From contig NZ_CP102734.1 in the NCBI RefSeq assembly GCF_024722375.1, forward strand, positions 186,001-250,000: 64,000 bases of DNA. The letters run 5' to 3'. Shown one piece after another: positions 10,326 to 21,684 of this stretch. The notes beneath the pieces were generated by a model. The model was not told the origin of the DNA and searched no databases. It was given only the letters and a program-made list of their open reading frames with translations. Numbering within the stretch: position 1 is the stretch's first letter; each line of letters starts with the position of its first letter. This DNA comes from Mycoplasma iguanae. GTDB taxonomy: Bacteria > Bacillota_I > Bacilli_A > Mycoplasmatales > Metamycoplasmataceae. A program made the translations under genes and the position numbers.

Positions 10326-11204
10326 ATGAAAAAAATTATTACATTAGATATTGGGGGAACCAATATTAAATACGGAATTATTAATAAAAATTATGAATTC
10401 ATTTATCAAGAAAAATCTCCAACAAAAACTGCTAATATTTTTTTACAAGTAAAAAATATTATTGAAAATTTATTGGAGAAATATGCTGATATTTGCAATC
10501 AAATTGCAGGAATTGCACTTGCAACTACCGGAGCTGTTGATTCAAAAGAAAGAAAAATTGCTTGAACTAATTCATCGATGAGTTTTTATAAAGATACAGA
10601 TTTTTCTTTATTAGAAAAAATCTTTAACTTACCAGTTATTTTAGAAAATGATGCAAATTCAGCGGCATTTTCAGAAAAAATCTTTGATGAATATGCAGAT
10701 AATTATGCTTTTGTAACATTAGGTACAGGTGTAGGAATTGGAATCATTAAAGAAAATAAGTTATTTTCAGGTTCTAATTATTTAGGTGGTGAATTAGGCT
10801 ATTTAAAATATGGTGATCAATATTTAGATCAATATCTTTCATTTACTAAACAATCAAATGAAATGAAAAATCAATTTGATATTCATATTAATGAACATGC
10901 AAAATTTAACAATTTATACTTAAATAATGAAAAATTTAAAAATTTCATGGATGACTATTTTGATAAAATTGTGAAATTTACAGTGCAATTGGCAATGTTT
11001 TTAAATCTTGATAAGATTTTTATTAGTGGCGGGTTTTCTTATATTGAAAAAAAATATTTTAAAACTGTACAAGAAAAATTTCAAAAAGCATTAGCAATAA
11101 CACCTTTTAAAACACGATTAATTTTAGCAAAATCACAAAATAATGCTGGAATGTTAGGTGTGAGTTATTTAATGTTTAATAAAGGCAATGATGAGAAAAA
11201 TTAA
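10326..11204 (+). CDS. nanK: ROK-family N-acetylmannosamine kinase
   Basis: 292 aa sugar kinase. Phosphate-1 motif LDIGGTNIKYG at the N-terminus, catalytic ENDANSAA, and GTGVGIGII plus LGGELGY. The usual ROK zinc motif (CxCGxxGCxE) is absent: the matching stretch after GGELGY has no cysteine cluster. Many NanK-type kinases vary there. Its place between yhcH and nanA makes ManNAc the likely substrate. One UGA-Trp. It starts 10 bases after yhcH and overlaps the next gene by 17 bases. Confidence 0.85.
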
Positions 11205-12018
11205 AATACTAGATTCATTGATTGAGTATAAAACTTTATGTCATGAAGATGAATGTAATCCTCAAAATAATATTTTATACATTCATGGTTTTGGCGGTGA
11301 TTTAAGTCGCATTATAGAATTATCAGAGCGCTTTGTAGAATACAATATTTGAGGGTTAAATTTACCTTTTAGTGAAATAACAGCAGAAAATGAAAATAAA
11401 CATTTAAATTTATTTTACTATAGTGCCATTATTAATGAATTTATTGACACTTTAAAAATTCCTAATGTTATAGGTTTTGGTCACTCAATGGGTGGTGGAG
11501 TTTTAGCTTTAGCTATGAATCAAAAATCTCAAAATTTTAAGACAGGAATTTTTGTAGCTCCAATAAATAAAACAAGTTGCAATTTAAAAGAATTATTTTT
11601 AGAGGGTTTTTATCCAGAAACGCTAACAGCTAGAATTGAATTTTTAGATAAAGTATTTTATGATGCAACTAAATTTAAAAATAATCCACTTGTTATAGAC
11701 AAAGCTTTAAAATATGTTGAGAATTTAAAAAATGATAAAGCTTTCAGTCGTAAATTAAAAAAATTGGGTGCACATTTAATTTCAGATGAAGTAATGAATG
11801 GTATTGAAAAATCATTAAATAGAATTGAAAAAAATACTTTATTAATTTATGGAGATAGTGATAACATCATTGACTTAAATAATATTTATAGTTATTACCA
11901 AAAAAACTTAAAAAACCATCAAACAATTATTGTTCCAAAATCAGGGCATGCACCTTGAGAAGAAAACCCCGATTTTTTCTTTGAAAGCGTAAAAAAATTT
12001 TTAACAAAAAATAAATAA
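11188..12018 (+). CDS. Alpha/beta-hydrolase in the nan operon
   Basis: 276 aa (275 if the second ATG, at 11191, is used), overlapping nanK. Oxyanion motif YIHGFGGD, nucleophile elbow GFGHSMGGG, acid in YGDSDNIID and base in PKSGHAPWEE. No signal peptide. It is a paralogue of the 6780-7574 hydrolase. Position in a sialic-acid operon suggests an esterase that removes O-acetyl groups from sialic acid or its products, which is inference. UGA is used as Trp near both ends. Confidence 0.82.
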
Positions 12019-12090
12019 TTTTTTAAGACTTTAAAATTATTTTTTATTCCTTATTAAAATCATAAATAATAAAAAAATTCAAGGAGAATT

Positions 12091-12972
12091 ATGAAAAAAT
12101 ACCAAGGACTATTTTCAGCTTTAATTACTCCATTTGATGAAAATGGAAAAGTAAAAGAACAAGCTTTAAGAGATATTATTAAGTATTTAATTGAGTATCA
12201 AAAAATAGATGGACTTTATGTAACAGGTTCAACAGGAGAATTTTTATTACTTTCTGTTGAAGAAAGAAAAAGAATTTTTGAAATCGTAGCTCAAGAAGCA
12301 AAAGAAAAAATAACTTTAATTGCTCAAATTGGAATACTTAATCTTAATGATGTTGTTGAAATGGGACAATATGCACAAAAATTAGGTTTTGATGCAATTA
12401 GTGCCATTACTCCTTATTATTACAGCTTCTCATTTGAAGAAGTGAAATCATATTATCAATATATTGCTCAGAGAGTGGATTTGCCAATGTTTATTTACTA
12501 CTTACCTCAACTAGCAGGTGGAAAAATGGGAATTCAACAATTTGGTGAATTACTAAACATCAAAAATGTTTTAGGATGCAAATTTGGAGCTACTGATGTG
12601 TTTTTATTTGAAAGATTAATCAGTGCATATCCAGAAAAAATATGAATGTGAGCTTGAGATGAATCATTAGTAACAGGTTTAATGTTGGGAGCTACAGGAT
12701 TTATCGGTTCAACTTACAATGCTAATGCTAAAGGTGCAAGAAGAATGATTGAAGCTTTTGATAAACATGATATTGTTACATTACGTAAAGAAATTAAAGA
12801 TTATAATGATTATATTGAAGCATTAATTTCAACAGGATTAATGCAAACTTTAAAAGCAATAATGCGTTTACACGGAATTAATGCTGGATTTAACAAAAAA
12901 CCATTTAAATTAATTCCTGAAGAAGAACTGGAATTAGTGGCTAAAGAATTAATAAAAAAATTCAATTTATAA
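12091..12972 (+). CDS. nanA: N-acetylneuraminate lyase
   Basis: 293 aa class I aldolase that splits sialic acid into ManNAc and pyruvate. Family signatures: GLFSALITPFDENG, YVTGSTGEFLLLS, the catalytic Tyr in FIYYLP (Tyr136) and Schiff-base Lys164 in GCKFGATD. The C-terminal GATGFIGSTYN block is also present. Three UGA codons fall in a short stretch (IWMWAWDES). Shine-Dalgarno AAGGAG. It closes the rightward nan unit; the sialic-acid transporter and nagA/nagB are not in the window. Confidence 0.95.
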
Positions 12973-12982
12973 AAACATTTTA

Positions 12983-12988
12983 TATAAT
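12983..12988 (+). promoter_or_regulatory. -10 box close to the dinB start
   Basis: TATAAT 9 bases before the dinB ATG, no Shine-Dalgarno; probably a leaderless or nearly leaderless mRNA. Confidence 0.45.
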
Positions 12989-12997
12989 AATTTTTTA

Positions 12998-14197
12998 ATG
13001 CCTAAAGTAATTTTTCACATTGATATTGATTCATTTTTTGTGTCTGCACACAGAATTATAAATCCACAATTAAAAAATAAACCTGTGATAGTTGCTAAGC
13101 AAAAAACAGGTATACACGGAATAGCTACTTCAGTATCTTATGAAGCGAGAAAATTAGGGATTAAAATTGCAACTCCTTTATCTTTAATTCGTAAAAATTT
13201 TAAAAATGTGTATTTTGTTACTTTATGATACGAGCTATATAGTTATTTTTCGAATAATTTTTTTCATCACCTTACAAAAACATGAACTAAAAAAATAGAA
13301 AAAATGTCAATCGATGAGTGTTATTTAGATGCTACAGATTTATTAATCCAAAAAAATATTTCTCAACAACAATTAGCACAGCAAATTCAAAAAGATATTT
13401 GGGATAATTTAAATTTACCTGTCACAATTGGGATTGGAAAAAATAAATTTCTTGCCAAAATGGCTACTAACCGCGGAAAACCTGCAGGTATTTTTCATCT
13501 TGATGAAAAAAATTTTAAATCAGTGATTTATCCTCTTCCCATTCAAGAATTTTTATATATCGGTAAATCTTCTATTCCTAAATTGAATAAAATGGGTATT
13601 TATACCATTGGAGATTTTGCAAAACAATCATTAAATAATAAGAAATTACAAACACTTTTTGGAATTCGCTTCAAAAAACTTTTAGATAATGCTCACGGAA
13701 TGGGTGATGATTTGATTAATAGTAAAAGTTTTGAATTTCAACAAATTGGAAAAGAAAAAACTTTTGATAATGGTTTTACAACAGACCATAGTTTTATTAA
13801 AAATGAAATAAAGAAAATTTGTGAACAAATTTCACAAAAAGCTAAATCACAAAATACTTTCGGACAAGTTATATCAATTAACTTTAAAATCAATTTTCAT
13901 GAATCATTTAATAAACAAAAAAAATTAAATGAAAAAGTTAATAATTTCAAACAAATTTTTCAAGTTGCATCAGATATTTTTGAAAAGTATTGAAATAATC
14001 AAGAATTACGAGGAATCGGGGTTTACTTATCAGAACTTGAAAAGGGAACAGAAAAATTTAAACAAGTTGATTTATTTAGTACAGAAACAAACTCAAAAGT
14101 TGATTCAAGAGTTTTGAATGTTGTCGAGCAAGTAAATTTAAAATTAGAGAAAAAAGCAGTATTTTTATTAAACTTAAATCATTATAAAAAAAACTAA
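12998..14197 (+). CDS. dinB: DNA polymerase IV (Y family)
   Basis: 399 aa translesion polymerase. Metal-binding carboxylates: Asp9 in HIDIDSFF and Asp106-Glu107 in MSIDECYLD. The finger/palm block VTIGIGKNKFLAKMATNRGKP and the helix-hairpin-helix IGKSSIPKLNKMGI are clear, and the little-finger domain follows. QVDLFS near the C-terminus resembles a beta-clamp-binding peptide. In-frame UGA codons are Trp. It stands between nan and nadD with no evident damage-response operator. Confidence 0.93.
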
Positions 14198-14220
14198 TTT
14201 TCATGTATTATTTATTCTTA

Positions 14221-15297
14221 ATGAAAATAGCTATTTTTGGTGGGTCCTTTAACCCCGTTCATCAAGGTCATATTTCAATCGCAAAAGAGGCAGTTGAAAA
14301 ATTAAATTTAGATAAATTATATTTTGTACCAGCTTACAAAAATCCTTTTAAATCAAAACACAAATATGTTGATGTAGAGCACAGAATTGCTATGCTAAAA
14401 AGAGTATTGTTTAATAAAACAGATATTTCACTTTTTGAAGCAAATCGCAAAGGAATAAGTTATACAATTGATACTGTGCTTTATTTTAGAAAACAGTTCC
14501 CAGATGCAGAATTATATTTAATTTTGGGTTCAGATAATTTACCCAAATTAAATAAATGAAAAAACATTGAAACAATTTCACAAGAAACAAAAATCATTAT
14601 TTTTAAAAGATCAAATAATATAGTTAAAACCAACATCAAAAAATTTAATTGTTATCTTCTAAATAATGAAATTTATGATTTTTCTTCTACAGAATTTCAA
14701 CAAGGAAAATTAGATGTTGTACCAATAGAAGTTAGAAAATATATTGGTGAAAATTTCTTATATTTAGAGGAAATTTTAAAAAATTCTGTTGATGCTAAAA
14801 GATTTAAACATTGTCTAGCTACAGCTAGTGCTGCCGCCGAGTATGCAAAAGTTCTAAAATATGATGCTAAAATTGCTTGAATAGCAGGATTAGTTCATGA
14901 TATTACAAAAACAATTCCCAATGATGCTCAACGTCAATATTTAGAATCACATAAGATTGATGCTAGTCAATACAGAGATTATCAATTACATCAAACTACA
15001 GCAGCAGTTTGATTAGAAAAAGATTACTATATTAACAACAAAGATATTGTTGAAGCAGTTAAATGACATACATCATTAAATTCTGAAATGACAGTTTTAG
15101 GGAAAATAGTTTTTGTAGCTGATAAATTAGCACAAGGTAGAAGATATCCCGGAATTCAAAAAGTCCGTCAATTAGCATTAACTGATTTTAATGAAGCTTT
15201 CAAAATAGTTGTACAACAAACTTGAGATTTTAATAAAGCTAAAAATATTGAAATTACTTCCGAGCAAGAAACTTTGTATAAAAAATGAACTAGTTAA
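14221..15297 (+). CDS. nadD: Nicotinate-nucleotide adenylyltransferase fused to YqeK-like HD hydrolase
   Basis: 358 aa. Residues 1 to about 185 are NadD: GGSFNPVHQGH (GxFxPxHxGH) and SSTE near 160; it makes deamido-NAD. The remainder is an HD phosphohydrolase of the YqeK type (KHCLATASAAAEYAK then GLVHDITK), a family with symmetrical Ap4A hydrolase activity. In most Firmicutes these are two adjacent genes; the fusion is known from other mycoplasmas. The start at 14221 gives the conserved N-terminus MKIAIFGGSF; an ATG at 14203 would add six unlikely residues. TATTAT lies 9 bases upstream with no Shine-Dalgarno. Confidence 0.92.
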
Positions 15298-15790
15298 TTA
15301 TTTATTTTTAACTAAAATTAGTTTTAATACTAAAAATGGTTAATTATGAACTTTTATAGAATCGCAAATACTAAAAATTAATATGTTACTAGATTAAATA
15401 GCATCTAGAAATTAAAATTTATAGTATTAAAAATATTAAAATTTAAATAAAAAATATATCAAATAATGTTTAACATACATAAAAATAAAATTGTTAAACA
15501 GCAGAAATAATCAAAAAAATATCCATAAAATTAAACCTAATTTCACCGGTTTTTATTTTATGGATATTTTTTTAAAATTAGGTGGCGAAAATTCAGTTTC
15601 CTTTTTTAAAATATAACTTTTGTTCATTTTGATGAACTTTTATGAATTAAATAGCATTTTAAGAATTTTTTTTGACTTTTTACATCAATTTTTAAATTTT
15701 TAGGAATATAATTAAGTGAATTATTAGAGACTTTTAGTTCTTTAATAATTATAATTTTCAAACTATTTATAAAAAAAGGAATTTATAAAA
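15298..15790. other. Gene-free AT-rich region before the ascorbate operon
   Basis: No plausible coding frame. It holds a weak hairpin just after nadD (AACTAA/TTAGTT at 15309-15323), a CTAGAT/ATCTAG hairpin (15389-15408), a large inverted repeat at 15513-15573, GTTCAT/ATGAAC (15622-15637), and a TATAAT (15750-15755) that suits the ula promoter. ATGAACTTTTAT and ATTAAATAGCAT each occur twice in it. Confidence 0.6.
15513..15573. repeat. 19-bp perfect inverted repeat
   Basis: AAAAAAATATCCATAAAAT and its exact reverse complement flank a 23-base loop; AAACC/GGTTT inside the loop could extend the stem. A/T runs on both outer sides would let it act as a terminator in either direction, but it lies 216 bases from nadD and 218 from the next gene. 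Confidence 0.7.
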
Positions 15791-16846
15791 ATGAAAAAAT
15801 TTGTAAGAACAATTTTAGGGGACGTTGATCCCTCGGAATTAGGAGTTACTGACTGTCATGATCACTTAATTAAAAATTATGGGCCAGAGGCTCATGAACA
15901 TCCTGACTTTGTTATGTTATCTATTCCTGCTGCAAAAGCAGAAATGGAAGAATATTTAGCAAAAGGTGGAAAAACTATTGTAACAATGGATCCACCTAAC
16001 GTGGGACGCGATGTTCACAAAATGTTAGAAATTGCTGAACATTTTAGAGGAAGAGGTCATATTTTAATGGCTACAGGATTCCACAAAGCAGCATTTTATG
16101 ACAAAGGTGCATCTTGATTGGCTTTAGCTCCTGTTGACGAAATTGTAAAAATGGTTGTTGCAGAAATTGAAGAAGGAATGGATGAATACAACTATAGTGG
16201 ACCAGTTGTAAAACGTTCAAAAGCAAAAGCTGGAATTATTAAAGCTGGTACAGGATATGCAGCAATTGATCGTTTAGAACTTAAATCTCTAGAATCAGCA
16301 GCACGTTCATCGATTGCAACGGGTGCCCCTATCCTAGTACATACTCAATTAGGAACGATGGCTTATGAAGCTGCCCAACACTTAATTGATTTTGGTGTTA
16401 ATCCAAGAAAAATTCAATTATCTCACTTAAATAAAAACCCTGATAAATATTATTATGAAAAAATCATTAAAGAATTAGGAGTAAGTCTTTGTTTTGACGG
16501 TCCTGACCGTGTTAAATATTACTCAGACGCAACTCTTGCAGAAAATATTAAATATCTTGTAGATAAAGGATATCAAAAACATATTACTTTATCACTAGAT
16601 GCGGGTAGAATTTTATATCAAAGAAATTATGGTTTAGAAAAAGGAAAACAAACATTTGGATTAGGATATTTATTCGATCGTTTTATTCCTTTATTAAAAC
16701 AAGTTGGAGTTAGTGAATCAGCTATTGAAGATATGCTTGTAAACAACCCAAGAGAAATTTTAACTTTTGATGAACCTCGAACATATGATGTTTCAAAAGT
16801 TAATCCTAGAGTTTTAGAATTAAAAAAAGAGTTCAAAATAAATTAA
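15791..16846 (+). CDS. Phosphotriesterase-like sugar-lactone phosphate hydrolase
   Basis: 351 aa amidohydrolase-fold protein. Metal-site motifs: HDH in TDCHDHLIKNYG, the bridging Lys in AGIIKAGTGY, His in ILVHTQLG and IQLSHLNKNP, and Asp in LSLDAGR. Close relatives from Mycoplasma synoviae and M. agalactiae were shown to open phosphorylated pentono-1,4-lactones. Here it heads a complete ula set lacking ulaG, so it most likely supplies the lactonase step after ascorbate-6-P import or a related lactone. One UGA-Trp. Shine-Dalgarno AAAAGGA. Confidence 0.9.
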
Positions 16847-16867
16847 TATAAAAAAGGAGAAACTTAT

Positions 16868-18646
16868 ATGAAGGATAAATTAGAAAAAGCCTCTAAGAAA
16901 AAAACCTTAATTGGCTGATCTATTTTTCTAGCTGTTTTCATCATCCTTTCAATTATAGTGCTACTTATTTGAATGGGAACCAATGAAAATGGTTGAAGTA
17001 AATTTGGTGAAGCTTTCAGCTTTTTAGTTAGTGTAGTTTACCTAGACAACTTCTTAAGACAACCAGTATTACTAATTGGTACTTTAGTATTTGTTGGTTA
17101 TTTAGTGCTTGGTAGAGGACTTGTCGAATCATTTACTGGCGCAATGAAATCATCTATTGGTATTTTATTAATGGGTATTGGTTCAGGAATGCTAGTAGGT
17201 ATGGCAAGACCTGTATTCAACGGATTACAAACATTAGGGGAAGGAACTACTGTTGTTCCATTAGATCCTTACTTTGCCTTAACAATTGCTAATCCAACAG
17301 GATTTTTATCAAGATTAGCTGGTGAAGGGTTTACCTATGCTGCATGAGTAATTTATGCATTTTTAGGGGGATTAATTATTAACATAATTCTTGTAGTATT
17401 CAAAAAATGAACAAATGTTCACTCAATTGTTATTACAGGTCACATTATGATCCAACAAGCAACTGTATTAGTGGCTTTCTTATACTTCTTATTATTTAGA
17501 GAAACAGAATTATCAGCAGGTGGAGTAAAATCAGGACCTGAATGAGCGATGATTATTATGTCATCTATAATGTTAGGTGTTTACTGAGGAGTTGGTTCAA
17601 CTTCAACAATTAAACCAACAAATACAGTAACTGAAAATGCAGGATTTGCAATTGGACACCAACAAATGTTATCAATTTCTGTAGCTTATAAATTAGGAAA
17701 ATATGTTGGTAAAAAAGAAAACTCAGCAGAAACAAGAGTTTTACCAAAATGATTAAAAATCTTTGAAGACAACATTTTTACTCAAACATTTATTTTATTA
17801 ATCTTATTCTCAATCTTAATGATTATTCTATTTGTTTCTAACAAAGTAAATTATGACTGAGGTAAAAGAGAATTTCGTGGTGATTTTGGTTCTTGAAATG
17901 CCTTAAGTTCAGGAGCTTGAGTAGGATTACAATTTATCTTTGGAGCATTCAAAATAACAGCTTCAATCTTAACTCTAATTACAGGAGTTAGAATGTTTGT
18001 TACAGAATTACAACAATCATTCCAAGGAATTAGTGAAAAAATTATTCCTGATTCAGTAGTTGCAGTTGATATTGCTGCAGTTTACGGATTCGCACCAAAC
18101 TCAATTACATATGGATTTATTTCTGGAACATTAGCGCAATTTGCTGCTGTAGGTCTAGTAATTGCTTTATCAAGAATTCCAGGACTAAGTATTTCAATTA
18201 CAATCCCATTATTTATTACTTTATTCTTTAACTCAGGAGCACTTGCAGCTTACTCAAATGCTTCAGGAGGAATCAAAGGTGCTATTATAGTTCCAGCAGT
18301 TATCGGTATATTTGAAATCTTGATTATATCATTCGCTTTAGGAGCTGTTACACACGTTTCTACTGCAGCAATGCCAGGAATTGTACCAGATCCAGAAACT
18401 CTAAAACCTCAAACACCAGTTCCAGGCGGATTCATAGGAATGGCTGACTGAAACTTATTCTTTGGTGCATACATTTTAGTTTCAGCTTGATCAACAGCTG
18501 GTGCATGAATCTTTACAATTTTAGCAATTCTAGGATTACTATTCTATGGACAAGCATTAGACTCAGGAATGCAACACAAAAAAACATTTGTACAAAAATT
18601 CTTAAAGTTAAATCCAGAATTAATATCAGCAAATAAAAAAGCTTAA
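16868..18646 (+). CDS. ulaA: PTS ascorbate transporter, IIC component
   Basis: 592 aa membrane protein with about 11-12 hydrophobic segments. It imports L-ascorbate (vitamin C) coupled to phosphorylation by UlaB/UlaC. Family stretches include FVGYLVLGRG, SFTGAMKSSIG, ENAGFAIGHQQML and AFGAFKITASILTLITGVRMF-like membrane blocks. It is over 100 residues longer than E. coli UlaA, with added hydrophilic segments. Many UGA codons are Trp, as usual for a membrane protein here. It follows the lactonase by 21 bases, with AAAAAGGAGAA as ribosome-binding site. Confidence 0.92.
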
Positions 18647-18673
18647 TTATTTTAATATAAAAAAGGAGAAACT

Positions 18674-18958
18674 ATGGCATTAAAAATTGTTGCAGCTTGT
18701 GGTAATGGTATGGGTACAAGCATGATTATTAAGTTAAAAGTGCAAAAAATTTGTAAAGCTTTAGGAATTGAAGCTGATATAGAAGCTTTATCAATGGGAC
18801 AATCAAAAGGATTAACAGCTTCAGTTGATATCATTATTTCTTCAACTCATCTATCAAGTGAATTTAACCACAATCAAAAAGCTAAAATTGTTGGTGTTAA
18901 AAACCTAATGGATGAAAAAGAAATTGAAAGCGCTTTAAAAGCAGCTTTAAATCTTTAG
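18674..18958 (+). CDS. ulaB: PTS ascorbate IIB component
   Basis: 94 aa. The P-loop AACGNGMGTS carries the phosphorylated Cys9. Cytosolic; takes phosphate from UlaC and passes it to ascorbate in UlaA. Its leader repeats the AAAAAGGAGAAACT ribosome-binding site of ulaA. Confidence 0.94.
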   Translation: MALKIVAACGNGMGTSMIIKLKVQKICKALGIEADIEALSMGQSKGLTASVDIIISSTHLSSEFNHNQKAKIVGVKNLMDEKEIESALKAALNL

Positions 18959-18971
18959 TGACGGATAAAAC

Positions 18972-19448
18972 ATGAAAATTAATCTATTAGAAATTTTAAA
19001 AAAATATCAAACAGTGCAATTACAGTTAAATGCCAAAACATGAGAAGAAGCTGTCTTTTTATCAGCTAAACCTTTAATTGATAAAAAATTAGTGGAACAT
19101 TCATATTATGATGCAATTATAGCGAGTACGCTAAAACATGGACCTTATTATATTATTGCTGATGATTTAGCGATGCCTCATGCTCAAAGTGATGCCGGTG
19201 TTAATGAAAATAGTTTCTCACTTATTACTTTACAAGAACCAGTTTTTTTCCCTGGTGATGAACGTCCAATTAGAGTATTAATTACTCTAGCAGCTACAAG
19301 TGCTGAAGTACATACATCAGAAGCATTACCTCAGATTGTTGCAGTTTTTGAAGATCCAAAAACAATTCAAGAAATAGTTGATGCTAAAACAGTAGAAGAA
19401 GTTTTTGATATTATTGAAAAAATTGATTTTACTAAATATTTATCATAA
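18972..19448 (+). CDS. ulaC: PTS ascorbate IIA component
   Basis: 158 aa, mannitol/fructose-type IIA domain. The phospho-acceptor is His70 in DDLAMPHAQSD. The ATG at 18972 gives the full N-terminus MKINLLEILKKYQ; a UGA-Trp in KTWEEA hides this start if the standard code is used. 13 bases after ulaB. Confidence 0.93.
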
Positions 19449-19465
19449 TTAAGAAAAGAGTTTAT

Positions 19466-20122
19466 ATGTCGAGAAAACCAATGTTACAACTAGCTTTAGA
19501 TACATTAACTATTGAAGAAGCAATTAGTAATGTCCAAAAAGTGCGTGATTACATTGACATTATTGAAGTTGGAACAATCTTAATTTCTTCAGTTGGAAAA
19601 AGTGCAATTTCCATCTTAAAAGCAACTTTTCCTGAAAAAATTATTATTGCTGATGGAAAAGTGGCTGATGCTGGTTCAATTTTTGGGAAAATGTTTTTTG
19701 GTCAAGGTGCCAATTATGTAACCGCTATCTGTGCAGCAGAACCACAAACAATGTCTGAACTTTTAAAAGTGGGACAAGAAATTGATGTTAAAAATGAAGT
19801 CCAAGTGGAACTAACTTCTAATTTCACTTGAGAACAAGCTCAACAGTGAAGAGATCATCATATAACTCAAGCAGTTTGACATCGGGCACGTGATGCACAA
19901 GCTGCTGGTGTAAAATGAGGCCAAAAAGACTTAGATAGTATTAGAAAATTAGTAGATTTAGGATTTTTAGTAACTGTCACTGGTGGAGTCGAACTAGAAG
20001 ACATTAAATATTTCAAAGATTTGCCAATTTATATTTTCATTGCTGGCCGCTCAATTCGTGATGCGAAAGATCCAGCTGCGGCAGCAAAGGCCTTTAAAGA
20101 TGAATTTAACAAATATTGATAA
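19466..20122 (+). CDS. ulaD: 3-keto-L-gulonate-6-phosphate decarboxylase
   Basis: 218 aa TIM barrel of the orotidine-phosphate decarboxylase superfamily. The active-site D-x-K-x-x-D motif is IADGKVADAG (Asp63, Lys65, Asp68). C-terminal phosphate loop VTVTGGVELED and FIAGRSIRDAKDP match the ulaD/sgbH family. It turns 3-keto-L-gulonate-6-P into L-xylulose-5-P. Ends YW (UGA) then TAA, and overlaps ulaE by 23 bases. Confidence 0.94.
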
Positions 20123-20978
20123 AAAAAAACGTTACTTAGGGATTTATGAAAAAGCTTTAAATAATAAGTTTTCTTGAGAAGAAAAAATTTTATTAGCAAA
20201 AAAAGCCGGTTTTGATTTTATTGAATTTAGTGTTGATGAAGCTGATTTTCGACTAGCGCGTTTAGATTGAAATGATGAAGAAATCAACCAATTACGTCAG
20301 TTATTAATTAAACACGATTTTTATTTCAATTCAATGTGTCTTAGTGGACACAGAAGGTTTCCTTTTGGTTCAAAAGATGCAGCAACACGCCAAAAAGCTT
20401 TAGAAATTATGGAAAAAGCACTAATTTTAGCTAAAAAATTAGGAATTAGAATTATTCAACTTGCTGCATATGATGTTTACTATGAAAAATCAACTGAACT
20501 TTCTAAAAAACGCTTTATTGAAGGTATCAAAAAAGCTACAGAACTAGCGCAAAAATATAGTGTTACTTTAGCTTTTGAAACAATGGATACACCTTTTGCA
20601 GGTACTATTTCAAAGTGTTTAAATTTTATTAAGAAAATCAATTATCCACAATTGTATGTTTATCCAGATATAGGTAATTTAAATCAATTTACTAATGATT
20701 TTGAAAATGAAGTGGAATTAGGTCAAGATAAAATTGTTGCTTTTCACTTTAAGGACACAACACCAACGAAATTTAAAGAGGTTGCTTGAGGGCAAGGAAC
20801 AGTCGATTTTGTACGAAGCTTAAAAGCTATCAAAAAAATTAATTTTCGTGGTCCTTTAATGATTGAAATGTGATCAAAAAATGATCCTGAAGAAACATTC
20901 CAACAAAATTTAACAGAATTGAAAAAAGCTAAAAAATTTTACCAACAGCAGTGAAAATTAGCGGGTAATGATGAATAA
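20100..20978 (+). CDS. ulaE: L-xylulose-5-phosphate 3-epimerase
   Basis: 292 aa xylose-isomerase-like TIM barrel making L-ribulose-5-P. Family stretches: GFDFIEFSVDE, MCLSGHRRFPFGS, TLAFETMDTPF, VYPDIGN with metal-binding acids, KIVAFHFKDT and LMIEMWS. The start at 20100 lies inside ulaD, giving the standard N-terminus KKRYLGIYEKAL. It overlaps ulaF by 11 bases. Confidence 0.94.
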
Positions 20979-21684
20979 AGCAGAAATTGAAAAATTACAA
21001 AAATTAGTTTTTGATGCTAACCAATTATTATTTACTTATCGCTTAGCTATCCATACTTGAGGAAATGTTTCAGCAATTACTCAAGATCGGAAATATATGG
21101 TTATTAAACCTAGTGGTGTAGCTTATGAAACTATGACTTACAAAGATATGGTTATAGTTGATATGGAAAATAATGTCATTGATTCAGATTTAAATCCTTC
21201 AAGCGATACACCAACACATACATTATTGTATAAAGCTGATTCACGGATTCAAGCAATTGTGCACACTCACTCACCTCATGCAGTAGCATGGGCACAAAGT
21301 GGTAAATCAATACCTTGTTTTGGTACAACTCATGCAGATAACTTTTATGAAGATGTACCTTGTACACGTGATTTAAATGAAGCAGAAATTGCTCAAAATT
21401 ATGAACATAATACAGGATTAGTCATCATTGATCATTTTCATAAAAATAATCGTGATTTTGCTGCAACTCCAGCTGTTTTAGTGAAAGAACACGGACCTTT
21501 TGTATGATCAACTAAAAGTGCAAATGATGCCGTAAATCTGGCTTTAACTTTAGAAGAAGTAGCAAAAATGGCATTGTTTACTATAACAATTGATCCTAAT
21601 GCTCAAGAAGCTAAAAAAGCTTTACAAGAAAAACATTACAATCGCAAACACGGGAAAGATGCCTATTATGGACAAAAAAGATAA
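20968..21684 (+). CDS. ulaF: L-ribulose-5-phosphate 4-epimerase
   Basis: 238 aa class II aldolase/AraD-family enzyme giving D-xylulose-5-P, the link to the pentose phosphate or phosphoketolase route. Zinc ligands: HTHSPHA and later KEHGPFVW; the substrate loop WGNVSAI and IKPSGVAYE are conserved. Two tandem ATGs (20968, 20971) could be the start. It overlaps both neighbours. Confidence 0.95.

Noticed and set aside
14203-14221. Earlier nadD start at 14203
   Set aside because: Would add MYYLFL before the conserved MKIAIFGGSF and overlap the -10-like TATTAT; 14221 fits the family better.
15672-15712. TTGACT (15672) with TATAAT (15707) as the ula promoter
   Set aside because: The spacing of 29 bases is too long for one promoter; the TATAAT at 15750-15755 is closer to the gene and more likely.
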